Assembly: GCA_037179385.1 (NCBI GenBank)
Contig: CM074195.1
Span: 6,990,938 to 7,054,937, forward strand
Direction of reading: 5' to 3'
Source of the DNA: Holothuria scabra
Taxonomy: Eukaryota > Echinodermata > Holothuroidea > Aspidochirotida > Holothuriidae
DNA: 64,000 nt
The notes under the pieces are model-generated. The model worked only from the letters and a program-made list of their open reading frames with translations, was not told the origin of the DNA and searched no databases. This document shows, one piece after another, positions 1 through 9,838 of the stretch (its first letter is position 1; each line of letters begins with the position of its first letter). A program made the translations under genes and the position numbers.

Positions 1-583
1 ACGATTTCAAAGCAGATCAAACTTAAGATTGATGTAGGCTAGAGTTACTAGCCTGCGTGAAACAGTGCCCAGGTCAAACAGAATGGTATTGCTATGTTTT
101 GTACGGTTCTGATATTTTGGAACAACAGCAAAAAATTTAAAATGAAATCTCCTTTCCCTTCATAATGGTATGACTAGCCTAGGTCTTTGGAACTTTGTTT
201 ACATCATTACGCTATGCTACATTAAATATTACATCACTGTAGAAGGTAATTAGGCCTAGCATAGTTCCATATTTACTCCAAAATGCTCGGGGTGAATTTC
301 CGTAGAAGAGGATGTTAACTACCGGCACAAAATATGCCAATGTGGTGAGGTCCCGAAGAGGTCACAGTAGGTTCGGAGAGTCCCACTCTAGTTCATATAT
401 TGTGTAAACATCCGGCCCTATAACTAACGTTATGTTCAGCCCATCATAAACAGTACCCACCGACCGTAGTTAAGTAGCCTAACGTTAGCCTACCCTAGCC
501 TATACCTTCCAAGCCTCACTTGCTAGCGGTAACGATTAACTACAAAATATTGCAGAAAGGGTCAAAAATGAAAAAAAAAATAC

Positions 584-652
584 CTTCCAAACTTGTATCA
601 GCTCATCGAATCCCCAGTTTTTCAGCATTTCTTTCCAATCCAGAGAAACCAT
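584..652 (-). CDS. Possible first coding exon of a minus-strand gene leaving the window to the left
   Basis: On the minus strand an ATG at 652 opens 23 codons reading MVSLDWKEMLKNWGFDELIQ followed by VWK. The exon ends in AAG next to GTATTT (intron begins at 583), an acceptable splice donor. The start has A at -3 and G at +4, a good Kozak context. The segment is amphipathic and tryptophan-rich and resembles the opening helix of SAM-like domains, but it is too short to assign. No second exon was found between 1 and 580. It could be chance or part of a transposon. Confidence 0.3.
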
Positions 653-2139
653 TTTGAAGGTGAGTCGTTATTTTTCGGCAAGTTACTTCGCAGGAAACAC
701 CAAGTTTGGTCGTCGCCTTTGGTCGCCACCGCTTGCAGTGTTTGTTCAGTTCTTATGTAAAAATTAGTTCATTCTTTGGTAAATGTTTAATGCGTTGTTA
801 CAGGTTACATACTTTTGGTAAAAATTACATGGATCATCTGTAAAATATTTTTTACATAAAAGTTGAGAACGAACAGTTTTTACCATCCACTTTGGCAAAC
901 TGAATTTCAGTCGTGTGATACATATTTACTTAATCTGTGTAATATTTTTACTTATTTTTTTTTTACTTAATTTTTTTTACTTACCATTCTGTGAGTGTAA
1001 AAGCAGTACACTAAATTTTAAAGTTTGAAGCCTTCCAATTTGCAATGAGTAGAGCCTAACTGTCTCAAAAAGAGCTAACCTCTGACAGCTTTTGAAAGCT
1101 ACATAGATTACTTGAAAATTGTGATAACTATTTCATTTGAGGTTACTGATACTTTAACAGTTTATTTTACATTGTTTAAGTATCAGTAAGCTTTATGACA
1201 ACACTTAAACAGTTAATTTTGGTCTGACCTATTCTTTAAAAGAAGCAAATTTAATGTGAAGTAGTCCTCTGTCTGTTCCAGTCTTTGGTGGGAACTTTGT
1301 TCCATTCATGTCCATTTCCAAGCACTTTATAAAAGCTACATCACCTTCATGTACTTCACATTTTGGAGGGAAAGGCCAAAAAAGTTTTTTTTTTTAACTT
1401 TTTGGTTCTATACAGTCAGTGGGAACAAATTCAAATTATGCAACATCTTTTAAACAAATTTGCTTGCAAGTCTACTTCCCAAGGATTACCAGGGCTGGAA
1501 AAATGTTTATTTCCTAAATGTTTTACATAATGGTCTGTACAGAACATGGCAAATTTCTGTCCAAATACCACCACATGAGCATTGCCCCTTGTGGGCTGGG
1601 GGTCGTACAATATGCCCACCATATTTCCTGCCTGTTGTAAGAGACTACTAACGGAAAACCAAACTTGAACTTAAACCATGCTTAAAAATAAATTTAAACT
1701 TTGAACTTTTTGTCGAGTTGACTGACACTTTATAACACATTTGTGTTGGTGTGACATTAAATCTCATCTAACTAACCAACCACTTAAGCATTCTCCTGCA
1801 ATAAGTTCTCCAACATGCTGGTTTTCCGCATATGAGACCTACAAGCATGAGAATCACATATGTTTGTATTTTTAGTATTAACCTGAGTTGGTACTAAGTT
1901 TTAAGATTTTGGGAAGCCCTTCCATGAGAAGTTGGTCTCTGATAACATTTAGTCACAGTGAAAGTACAGCTTTTTGTGAATGGGATGCCCTCCCTTCCTT
2001 GAAAGAGACTCATTACATTGAGAGATGATCTCTTGAATACACCTTCCCCCCTCTGTTTCAACAATGCTTTTAATTACTTTAGCTGTTTTTACCATGCTTA
2101 TAATTTACATATTCTTGAAGCATAGTATCTTTTATTAGT
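653..2139. other. Intergenic stretch with no recognisable gene
   Basis: This AT-rich sequence has no convincing coding frame. Only short homopolymer runs (T-rich at 951-985 and 1386-1396) stand out. The small frames on both strands at 1431-1651 overlap each other and have no recognisable protein features. Confidence 0.5.
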
Positions 2140-2144
2140 TATGC

Positions 2145-2262
2145 AATAAAAAAAGTCCGATTCCGGCCGGGCTTTTTAAAAAGTCCTACCGGAAACGGAT
2201 AATTTTACATTATTCGGCCGGATAGTCCGGCCGGACCGGATATTCGGTACACCCCTAATAAA
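2145..2262. repeat. hAT-like transposon remnant with CCGGCCGG motifs
   Basis: A block rich in CCGGCCGG and TCCGG motifs ends in ATTCGGTACACCCCTAATA. Read on the minus strand this gives a terminus of the form TTAGGGGTGTACCGAATA, similar to ends of many hAT-type elements. No partner terminus or target duplication was identified, so this is a remnant call based on style of sequence. Confidence 0.3.
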
Positions 2263-2264
2263 GA

Positions 2265-2640
2265 CTGTTTAGATTCATTTTACAAGCATGAAAACGCAAT
2301 TTTCAGCCATCTGAGGGGTTGCATTTTTTCAAAATTTTCTTTGAACTCCACGCTAACCACTGGTGTCGCTCAGCTTAGTTTTTTGGGCAAAACAACATTT
2401 TTCGGGTCAGAGTATTTTTTAATAACTCTCTAACACTTTCCAGTTTGAAAACTTGTTTTGAAATTAGCATTTTATTGCAAACGACAGACGAAGATAGCGA
2501 CTGCTTAGATTCTTCGTATAAGTCTGTGAAATGCTATTTCCGGACAACTGAGGGGACTAACGTTTCGACATTTTCTCTACACTCCACGCCAATAATGGTG
2601 GCGCTCAGCTTAGATAGTCTGTATGGCAGGATAATGGTTT
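2265..2640. repeat. Two imperfect tandem units about 240 bp apart
   Basis: The sequence around 2268-2385 (CTGTTTAGATTC, CATCTGAGGGG, ACTCCACGC, TCGCTCAGCTTAG) recurs in the same order around 2500-2620 (CTGCTTAGATTC, CAACTGAGGGG, ACTCCACGC, GCGCTCAGCTTAG). The units are clearly diverged. The open frame across the second unit shows no known domain, so I do not call a gene. Confidence 0.45.
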
Positions 2641-3558
2641 GTGGCCAAGAAAAGCCACAAACTGAAATGCTCCTGTTCGGCAATGACGATTGATGCTCTT
2701 TCATTTTGGCTCCTAAGAATATGCAAAATTGAAACCAAATTCACTTCGAAAGGTTGGGTAAATGGCATAAGATTGCATGGAAGAGGCAAGAGGTTCATTT
2801 TACCCTCATGAACCACCACAATTCACCTTTCAACACTGTTCCTGTCAAATTCGAAAATCTTGCACCAATTTGCATCTGGCTCTATGAAAAGGCCGGCAAT
2901 CACTCAACATACTACATGTCTCCTCCACTTCAGAGAAATACTGGGTACGCCACTGGCCTAACAAATTTATTGCTCCAGGACAATATGAATACTTCTGGTA
3001 TAACCTTCTCATAAACTTAATCTCGTTCCTCAAACAACTACCTCAGCAATGTTTATACCATTAAAGTCCCAGGTTTTGGGAAGAAGGTTAATAGCTACAG
3101 TAGCATAGCTAGGTTTGTGTCTTGGTGGGGGGGGGGGGGGGTGGAGCACAACATGTCAAAAAATCTAAGGGGAGCGATAAAAAAGCCAGGTTAGGTATAT
3201 TTTGCAATTACTTCCTTGAATTATTGGGACAGGAGGGGATTCAACCCCCTGTGCCTACGCCACTGAATAGTTATAAATCTGTCAGTGATAGTAATCGTTT
3301 ATCAAAGATCATTAGATTATACTAAGCTTAAAAAGTTTAAAAATAAAGCGTTAATTGTTAATACAAAGGTTTTTATAGACTTTTGCTGTGTACTGTTTGA
3401 GTAAGCGTGGTGGGTCATGATCTACGGTCATAAATCATCCCTTTTCTGGGGTGATCAGATACATGATATTTCTTTACTAAAACATACACAGAAAGGTTTG
3501 TAATAGGCCCTCAAACAATAGGTCTTCACGAAATTAAGGTCCTTTTGTAAAAGAAGAC
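2641..3558. other. Intergenic stretch; long G-run inside
   Basis: No supported gene. A G-run of about 16 lies near 3126-3141 in the context CTTGGTGGGG, followed near 3240 by a phrase ending CCTACGCCACTGAAT. Both are typical of degraded ends of GGCG-type transposon families seen repeatedly in this window. Confidence 0.4.
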
Positions 3559-3817
3559 TTAACCCTTTACCGTTGTGCTCCGATCGGGGCATATTTGCGC
3601 GCCTCGGGAGCCGGCGGAAAAGCGGACGTAGCCCGCCCCGCATCGGCTTCCGTAGGCCATTGACCCCGTGACCTTAAACTATTGTCTCTCTCGTTGTTGT
3701 GGCCGAATTTTCGGGTAGCTACTCGCAGTTTCGAGCTCCGCGTGAAACGGTAAAGATGGGTGACAGCGGAGCTCTCCGCATGGGTCCAAAAGGACCCAAA
3801 CAACGGTAAAGGGTTAA
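3559..3817. mobile_element. piggyBac-type MITE, 251 bp, with TTAA target duplication
   Basis: The element at 3563-3813 begins CCCTTTACCGTTGT and ends with the exact reverse complement, ACAACGGTAAAGGG, giving 14-bp perfect terminal inverted repeats. It is flanked on both sides by TTAA (3559-3562 and 3814-3817), the invariant target of piggyBac transposases. The interior is far more GC-rich than its surroundings (CGGGAGCCGGCGG and similar) and encodes nothing recognisable, so it is non-autonomous. The intact termini suggest a fairly recent insertion. The superfamily call rests on TTAA plus the CCC start. Confidence 0.75.
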
Positions 3818-3864
3818 TGTACATTTTTAGGTCATGGAATGTCGACCAAAGATAGAGTCCAAGT

Positions 3865-3950
<86 letters not shown>

Positions 3951-3993
3951 ATGTGTGTGTATATATATATATGTGTATATATATATATATATT
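3865..3993. repeat. (TA)n microsatellite with embedded (TG)n
   Basis: An almost pure TA dinucleotide tract grades into TGTGTATGTGTGTG and back to TA. Long alternating Tyr-Ile frames on both strands are translation artefacts of the repeat. Confidence 0.95.
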
Positions 3994-4126
3994 CTCTCCT
4001 GTTACCATGGTAAGTCCCCAAGCGTTGTAATTGAATATTCAGTAGGTCGAAGAATGGTAAATCGAACGTTGAATGAATAGGTCGAAAGGAGTGTTAAAGT
4101 TCGACGTAGACTAGGGTTCTTATACC

Positions 4127-4131
<5 letters not shown>

Positions 4132-4221
<90 letters not shown>

Positions 4222-4567
4222 TAAATCGGCACTTAGGGGGAAAGTTGTTGTTGAAAAGTCGACCTTAGAGGGAAAAAATTTTGGGGGCGAAATATAAGTT
4301 TCGCCTCAACGTTTCTACACACTTTTCTATAGAAATACGTAAACGTACAAGGGCGTCCTCCTAAATCTACAAACTAGATACAATTACTTCAAAGTTGTCA
4401 AATTTACGGACACCTAGCTGTTAACACGAACGGATGGCTGGCCATTGAAAAAACGTTAGGTATAAGTTTAGACGTCAGGGCGAATTCTTTTTCTTATGTA
4501 TTTAATTGTTATTTTTTCGCCCTATGTTCAAGCATATAACAATTTCCCCTTAAGGTGGCAATTAGCG

Positions 4568-4664
<97 letters not shown>

Positions 4665-5032
4665 CTAATTCGGCACTTAGGGGGAAAGTTGTTGTTGAAA
4701 AGTCGACCTTAGATGAAAAAAACATTTGGGGGCGAAATATAAGTTTCGCCCAAACGTTTCTACACACATTTTCTACAGGAATTCGTGAACGGACAATGGT
4801 GCCCTCCTAGATTTACAAAGAAGATTCAATTAATTCAATGTTGTCAAATTAACGGACACCTAGCTGTTAACACGAACGGATGGCTGGCCATTGAAATAAC
4901 GTTGTTTAGGGCGAACTCTTTTTCTTTTTCGTATGTATTCTGTGTTATTTTTTCGCCCTATGTATATAACAAATAAAAATTTCCCCTTAAGGTGGGAATT
5001 AGCGTTATATATATATATATATTTATATATAT
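4132..5032. repeat. Tandem duplication of a 430-440 bp unit made of (TA)n plus a unique arm
   Basis: A TA tract (4132-4218) followed by a 350-bp arm starting CACTAAATCGGCACTTAGG is repeated as a second TA tract (4569-4661) followed by a near-identical arm starting CACTAATTCGGCACTTAGG. A third short TA tract follows at 5006-5032. The arms share phrases such as TTGTTGTTGAAAAGTCGACC and AACACGAACGGATGGCTGGC. The layout fits unequal exchange between TA tracts. No coding content. Confidence 0.85.
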
Positions 5033-5636
5033 AGCTTCTAAAAGATTCCAAAATTCCTTGCTTCGTGTCATTCTTGACCGAGTACTGACGAAGAGGTAGT
5101 ATTCCTCGAAAGCTCTACTTCAAATTGTTGGCTGTTTTATTCACCAAATTCCTAGCCTCCGCTATTTGTATCTTTTTGGGGATCCAGCCTTCCAATTCTG
5201 TAGCAATGTTGTTTCACAGTTTCTCCGTTACCGCTTATATATATATATTTTCATATATTTATACATATTTATACATATTTTGTTAGGAGTTATAGGAACG
5301 CGTCCCGTCTTATATTTAGAAAGGTGACGTTGTGACTTCATGCTAAAGATTGAATCATTGTTGTCGGAAGGTTAAAGTTAAGACCTAAAACTTTATAACA
5401 AAACAACACAAATCAAAGTTGCCCGGTTTTGACAAAGTCTATGACGATTCAAAATCGTAAACTTGCCAGTGTTTATTGAACTTGAAACTTGAGCGAACTG
5501 AGCAAAGAAAAGTTAAATAGAGCCTACTCGGTGTAGCTCATTTGTTTGCACTCTTGAGGAAATACGCTACTGAACAATCGTTTTATTTGAATAAGTCGTT
5601 TCATATGTGGCGTTGGTGTTAAACGTGTTGTGCCAG
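5033..5636 (+). promoter_or_regulatory. Upstream region and probable 5' UTR exon of receptor copy 1
   Basis: This stretch precedes the intact Ig receptor gene. Its 3' end, TGTTGTGCCAG at 5626-5636, abuts GTAAGT, a consensus splice donor. The exon start cannot be placed, and no TATA box is obvious within 200 bases. An ATG at 5605 opens a 5-codon upstream frame (stop TAA) that would precede the main start in a spliced message. Confidence 0.4.
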
Positions 5637-5816
5637 GTAAGTGCGTTTGGAATAGGCGTTTTGAATATTACAAGTTGCTACAGTGGCACAACGTCAGGAA
5701 ATAAAAGTCTTTTGGCGCAAACGTACACAATTGGATTTACTACGGCCTTAATAGGAACAGACTGTATGGTCTGCCATATTCCAGTGATCACCGTGACTAA
5801 CTACCAAATGTTACAG
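5637..5816 (+). other. Candidate 180-bp 5' UTR intron of receptor copy 1
   Basis: The donor CAG|GTAAGT is at 5634-5642. The acceptor TTACAG|G ends at 5816, one base before the ATG of the receptor. A perfect animal branch-point sequence, CTAAC, lies about 18 nucleotides upstream of the acceptor. Together these make a short 5' UTR intron likely, with all of the protein encoded in the following single exon. This is inference from splice signals only; a junction-spanning RNA read would confirm it. Confidence 0.55.
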
Positions 5817-5817
5817 G

Positions 5818-7188
5818 ATGAGTGTTATTGTACTGATTATTAGTTTGAACGTCTTGTTTCATGCTTTCTTTATTAATGGTCAAGAGCCAGAACTACGGTT
5901 AAATACTTCAATGTACAGAGATATCGATAACTATTACGCTCACATCGGTGAAAATGTTGTGCTGGACTGCAGCGTTCCTAGTGGAGCAAGTGTATCCATG
6001 ACCAAGGGGTCAGGTTATGATGATATATACCTTGTTCTGTTTAACAGACGAACACGATACCTGAGAAGTCAAATGGAAAAATATTCTTATCAGAGGAATA
6101 ATGATATAGGCCTATATCAGATCACTATTCATAACTTGGAAGTCTCCGACAGCTTGTTTTATCGGTGTTCATACTGTATTTCACAACATTGGTATTTTTC
6201 GTGCCATGGACCAGAAGAGGTATTTCTCGATGTGAAAGATTCATCTGATGACTCAGATTTTGCTGACTTTTGTGAGTTGGTTAACAACACTAATGGTATC
6301 TTTTTTATCGAAAGTAACCTTACTCTGAGATGTCCTAAACTTCCATTAAGTTTAAAAGCTACAAAAGAAAACGATACATTTATCGTTGACTTCCATCAAG
6401 TGGAGAGTGAAGACGGTAATGGTATGGTTGTATTTCTAAAAATAGACGCATTGACACCAAAATTTAATGGAACAGTGCTATCTTGTCTGGAATCTCAAGA
6501 CACTAAAAAAAAGAATTACTGCAGATTCGTTCCAACAATATTCGTATTTCATCAAATAACAATAAAGTTGTCCGGTGGAGATCGTCAAATAAGTAATGGA
6601 ACTAATGTAACATTTACATGTCATAGCTATCCATTCTTACCGCTTACCATTCAGTGGGATGTGCTTGACATAGGCGTACGGTTTTATGACGTTTCACTTT
6701 ATGAAATAGATCAAGGTAGCCAAATTACTTTCGAAAAGGTAGAATTTCTTACTTTATCTTCGTCTTCAATGAAGGTTTTTTGCAATGTTACAATTGGATC
6801 AGAAAGCAGTTTTAAGAGTGCCTCAATTTATCCACGAATGGAAGATGTGGCATCAACACAGATAGCACCTTCAGTTTCTTCAGAAATCATTTCAACCCCG
6901 ATGAACAGGTCAACACAGATGACAGTCTCAGAGACCGATAAGTCTTTAAGCCCGATATTCATAGTTATTCCCACAATAGTAGCGATAGGTATTCTTGGAA
7001 TCATCGCACTTTACGCAGTTTTCAACAAATTGCGGAAACCGATTTCTTCCCCTGAAACCGTCGTTCCCAATGGTTACGTAAATAATGTATACGAAACCAG
7101 AAACAATGAAAAAACAGAACTTGGTCTTGAGTATCACGGTTCTGAAGTTGTCGAAAATACAGCCTATGCATCTTATGACGGAATCTAA
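5818..7188 (+). CDS. Copy 1: intact three-Ig-domain transmembrane receptor, 456 aa
   Basis: This is a type I membrane protein and the only fully open member of the local family. Residues 1-21 form a signal peptide ending FFING. Ig-like domain 1 (about 30-140) is V-set-like, with C51 and C117 in a DSLFYRC motif and extra cysteines C120 and C129. A second Ig-like module (about 150-245) has C152, C172, C223 and C235. A third (about 246-340) has C268, W280 and C322. A Ser/Thr-rich stalk leads to one membrane segment (about 379-402) and a 54-residue cytoplasmic tail. Eight or more N-x-S/T sequons mark the ectodomain as a glycoprotein. Tail tyrosines include Y420 in YVNN, a Grb2-SH2-type pYxN motif, plus VYETRN, LEYHG and AYASYDGI. 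The start is the ATG directly after a good splice acceptor. A recognition or adhesion role at the cell surface is inferred from architecture and tandem duplication; I cannot name the family. Confidence 0.85.
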   Translation: MSVIVLIISLNVLFHAFFINGQEPELRLNTSMYRDIDNYYAHIGENVVLDCSVPSGASVSMTKGSGYDDIYLVLFNRRTRYLRSQMEKYSYQRNNDIGLYQITIHNLEVSDSLFYRCSYCISQHWYFSCHGPEEVFLDVKDSSDDSDFADFCELVNNTNGIFFIESNLTLRCPKLPLSLKATKENDTFIVDFHQVESEDGNGMVVFLKIDALTPKFNGTVLSCLESQDTKKKNYCRFVPTIFVFHQITIKLSGGDRQISNGTNVTFTCHSYPFLPLTIQWDVLDIGVRFYDVSLYEIDQGSQITFEKVEFLTLSSSSMKVFCNVTIGSESSFKSASIYPRMEDVASTQIAPSVSSEIISTPMNRSTQMTVSETDKSLSPIFIVIPTIVAIGILGIIALYAVFNKLRKPISSPETVVPNGYVNNVYETRNNEKTELGLEYHGSEVVENTAYASYDGI

Positions 7189-8040
7189 AGACACTCGTCC
7201 ATCAGTCATTAAGCAGGCCCTGAGCTTAAAGGTCACGAGAGGGAAAACTTAAGCACTCTCCGTTGACCATTACAGTCATTCGGACAGCATCGTAAACTAC
7301 ATTGTCGTTGGAGTGAGGTGGAACGTGGGCAAGAGCACGTCTATCATTTCAAGACACTCACATTTATTTAATGCTCTCTTAATGACTGAGTAGTTACTCA
7401 TCTCATCTGGGTAGTTAACTGCAAAGTTTGTTTATTTGTGTATCAACAAGATATTTCATGAGGGGACAAAAAGCCACTTACAAGAAGATCAAACGATTAA
7501 GTTAAATCACTCAGTACTTTACATCTATGAGTCCACAATCCTGAAGGATTTATACACTCATAGGTCTCCATAATAAGCGACTAAGAAAATTTCTTTCGAC
7601 GCAATACACATGCGTCCATCCTCCAAATCGAAAGGATAGACAAAACGCGCCCTCTCATACAACCGTGTTCCACAACTTTAAAATTTTGTGGAAGCAGTCT
7701 TTCTTAATCTGGCCATGGAGGGTTTTTTAGTGTAGTTTTGTGATGTGGTTTTAAAACGCCTTTCTGGTATAGCAATTTGAATTGTTGTAATCGGCCTTAA
7801 AAAAGGCCTAAGCCGGTTTTGTTTGGTTAGAGTAGACACTTAAATTTATGCCCAGCATTGAATACAAGTATTACATGAAAGCAAAGGAATTCAGTTTACT
7901 TTGTGATGAGCTCAGTTTTTGTGTCCCATGTCCCACAATTCCACGTAACAACAGATTATTACCTTAAAATTCATTGAGATACATACAATGATATCACACC
8001 CATTCCTTCGTTTCATCAAATGTTCAGGAAATTCGGGGAA
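7189..8040 (+). repeat. 3' flank of copy 1, shared with copies 2 and 3 (start of repeated module)
   Basis: Sequence just after the stop codon (CAGTCATTAAGCAGG, then CATTCGGACAGC, TCCTGAAGGATTTATACACT and CACAATTCCACG) is repeated with substitutions after copy 2 (21906-22626, resuming at 24385) and copy 3 (32214-32301, resuming at 34030). It contains the gene's 3' UTR, whose end is not defined; no clear AATAAA was assigned. It shows that duplication units include the gene and long 3' DNA. Confidence 0.7.
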
Positions 8041-8290
8041 ACCTGACACAATCATTTTTAATCACTTTTACCTGTTATGAGAGACGGGAATGAAAAAGAA
8101 AGGGGAAAGGTGGGAGGGGACAGGAATGAAAGAAGACTGGAAGCAAAGGCAAGGGGTGGGTGGATTAGAAGGCAAGCCAAGGAAAGAGAAGTATTACCCT
8201 CAAAAAAGAAATAAATGTAAAAATAGTCAATCAAGGTCTCTGAAAAAAAAAAACAAACAAACAAACAAACAAACAAATTACCAATAACCA
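8041..8290. repeat. Purine-rich tract ending in (AAAC)n
   Basis: A run of GA-rich sequence (GGGAATGAAAAAGAAAGGGG and similar) is followed by AAAC units near 8247-8276. Equivalent purine-rich tracts follow copies 2 and 3 at 24730-24870 and 34950-35090, so it belongs to the duplicated module. Apparent open frames here are composition artefacts. Confidence 0.7.
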
Positions 8291-9751
8291 GAAGGATGCT
8301 TTCTATTACCTTTATGGCAAAGCTTTATATTTTTCCTGAAATATTTTACGAAAAAGTTTATGATCTACAATAAGCACGTGTAGATGTTTATCTTTGAGGA
8401 TCTACCTCGGATTTGAAAGGTAGTCGTTCTTTGTTTAAGATGCAGTTGTTCCTTTTTAAAAGCATGCTATCATGTTTATAAAGAATTCCGAATAATTCTG
8501 CATCTCTTTACTTTATATTTTCGTAGTGCTAACGACCTATGTTCTTAGAGAGAAATTGATAGGGAAACTTTGTATTGTTAATAAGACATATGAAAATAAA
8601 CACTGTAAATAGCTGTTTTATCTACCACAAGAAGAAGATATTTGTTTTACAATGTATTAACCATTGAAGTTCGTCCTTACAAATTGGCCTGGTTTAGTGA
8701 AACATCAATTCTCAATCGAAGAGCGTGCGTTGTTCTAGCAGAGTTGTGAAGATCCACTCATGTTTGTTGTCGAGTCGAGTCACTTCGTTTCATTGCCTCT
8801 ATTCGAGTAACTGACTCGGGTCATTGTATTATTTGTATGATGACATATATAACACAACCCCTTGAGTCATGTACCTTTTGAAAATGAGTGAACCGAGTCA
8901 TGGCCCGTTACAACTCTAAAGATGTGTTGATTCTTGCAAGCTAGTATTCATTTGACATTATCTCAAGCTAGTTTTATATATATTTGTTCACCTCATTAAA
9001 AAGTGAAATACAAACATCACTATGGATTTGGTTTTGTGAAACTCATTTCAAATATATAACACAATGTGGGGTTGCTTACATCATTACTTTCAAACCATTT
9101 CGCAATTTATCCAATTTAACAATGTAACTTGTCACCATTTTGGTTAACAAAGTTTGACAGAAATAATAACATTACACAGAAAAATTGTATTTTTACATAA
9201 ACAAACGATGTTAACAGGACATTTTCTCTCTTACGTCATTTTATCTACATTTAGAATCAAGTAAGCGCTTTGTGCCCCTTGAAAGAAAGTCATGCTATGA
9301 CTTTGCTTCTTAAGAATGAACAAAGACATCCCCACCAGGCGACGTTAACGGTTAAGTAAACTGGTATACGACTTCCTTATTACTGTGATATGCCTTCATT
9401 GTATTTACGCTGCGTGCATAGCAATCATTACCAATTACGACATACTTGACTGTTCCGCTAGCTAACACCAAATGCTATGTGACGTTTTGTGCATTCTGGT
9501 GTATTTGGTACCGTCAATCAATTAGTCTGTTTCAATTATATATGTAGTGTGCTTCATTTCCTCCATAAGGCAAGAAGACGTAATCAGGAAGAAAACTGAA
9601 TTAAAGTTTTTTCACGAAGCAAGAAGGAAATTTCATCATGTCTTCATGCCCTTCACAAATTTTCCCAGATTTGACGTTTGATTCAATTCGAACACAAAAG
9701 TTATCTCAGGCGTAGCAATCTTGAAAGCTGCAAATGGGTCTTGTCTGTAAT
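8291..9751. repeat. Module block, first copy
   Basis: No gene is visible. Positions 8780-9751 are nearly identical to 15540-16497 and are recognisable with more substitutions at 25230-26110 and 35395-36190, including phrases GTTTGACAGAAATAATAA and GGTGTATTTGGTACCGT. The interval 8741-8926 carries GAGTCGAGTC-type sequence ending GGCCCGTTACAACTCT that is absent from the later modules, suggesting a small inserted element. Confidence 0.7.
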
Positions 9752-9838
9752 CAGTGGCGGAGTTGCCATATGGTCGGGGCGGTCGCCCCCCTGACGGACC
9801 AAAATCGTCTGTCGGCGCCATGTTAAGGTTTCTGTCTT
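9752..9838. mobile_element. Short fragment of a CAGTGGCGGAG-type DNA transposon
   Basis: The fragment starts CAGTGGCGGAGTTGCC and continues into GGTCGGGGCGGTCGCCCCC, matching the left end of the longer element at 16498. It breaks off after about 85 bases and joins module sequence beginning TCTGTCTTAGAAG, so most of the element and some flank are deleted here. Confidence 0.55.

Noticed and set aside
3827..4810. Open frames with long alternating Tyr-Ile stretches on both strands
   Set aside because: They are translations of (TA)n microsatellites in all phases and cannot be taken as genes.
5607..5843. 78-codon frame overlapping the start of receptor copy 1
   Set aside because: It begins at GTG, spans the likely 5' UTR intron and has no domain; the main receptor ATG is far better supported.
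7075..7188. ITIM or ITSM in the tail of receptor copy 1
   Set aside because: LEYHGS and NTAYASY lack the hydrophobic residue at +3; only YVNN (pYxN) fits a known SH2 motif. YDGI has a YxxI core but alanine at -2.
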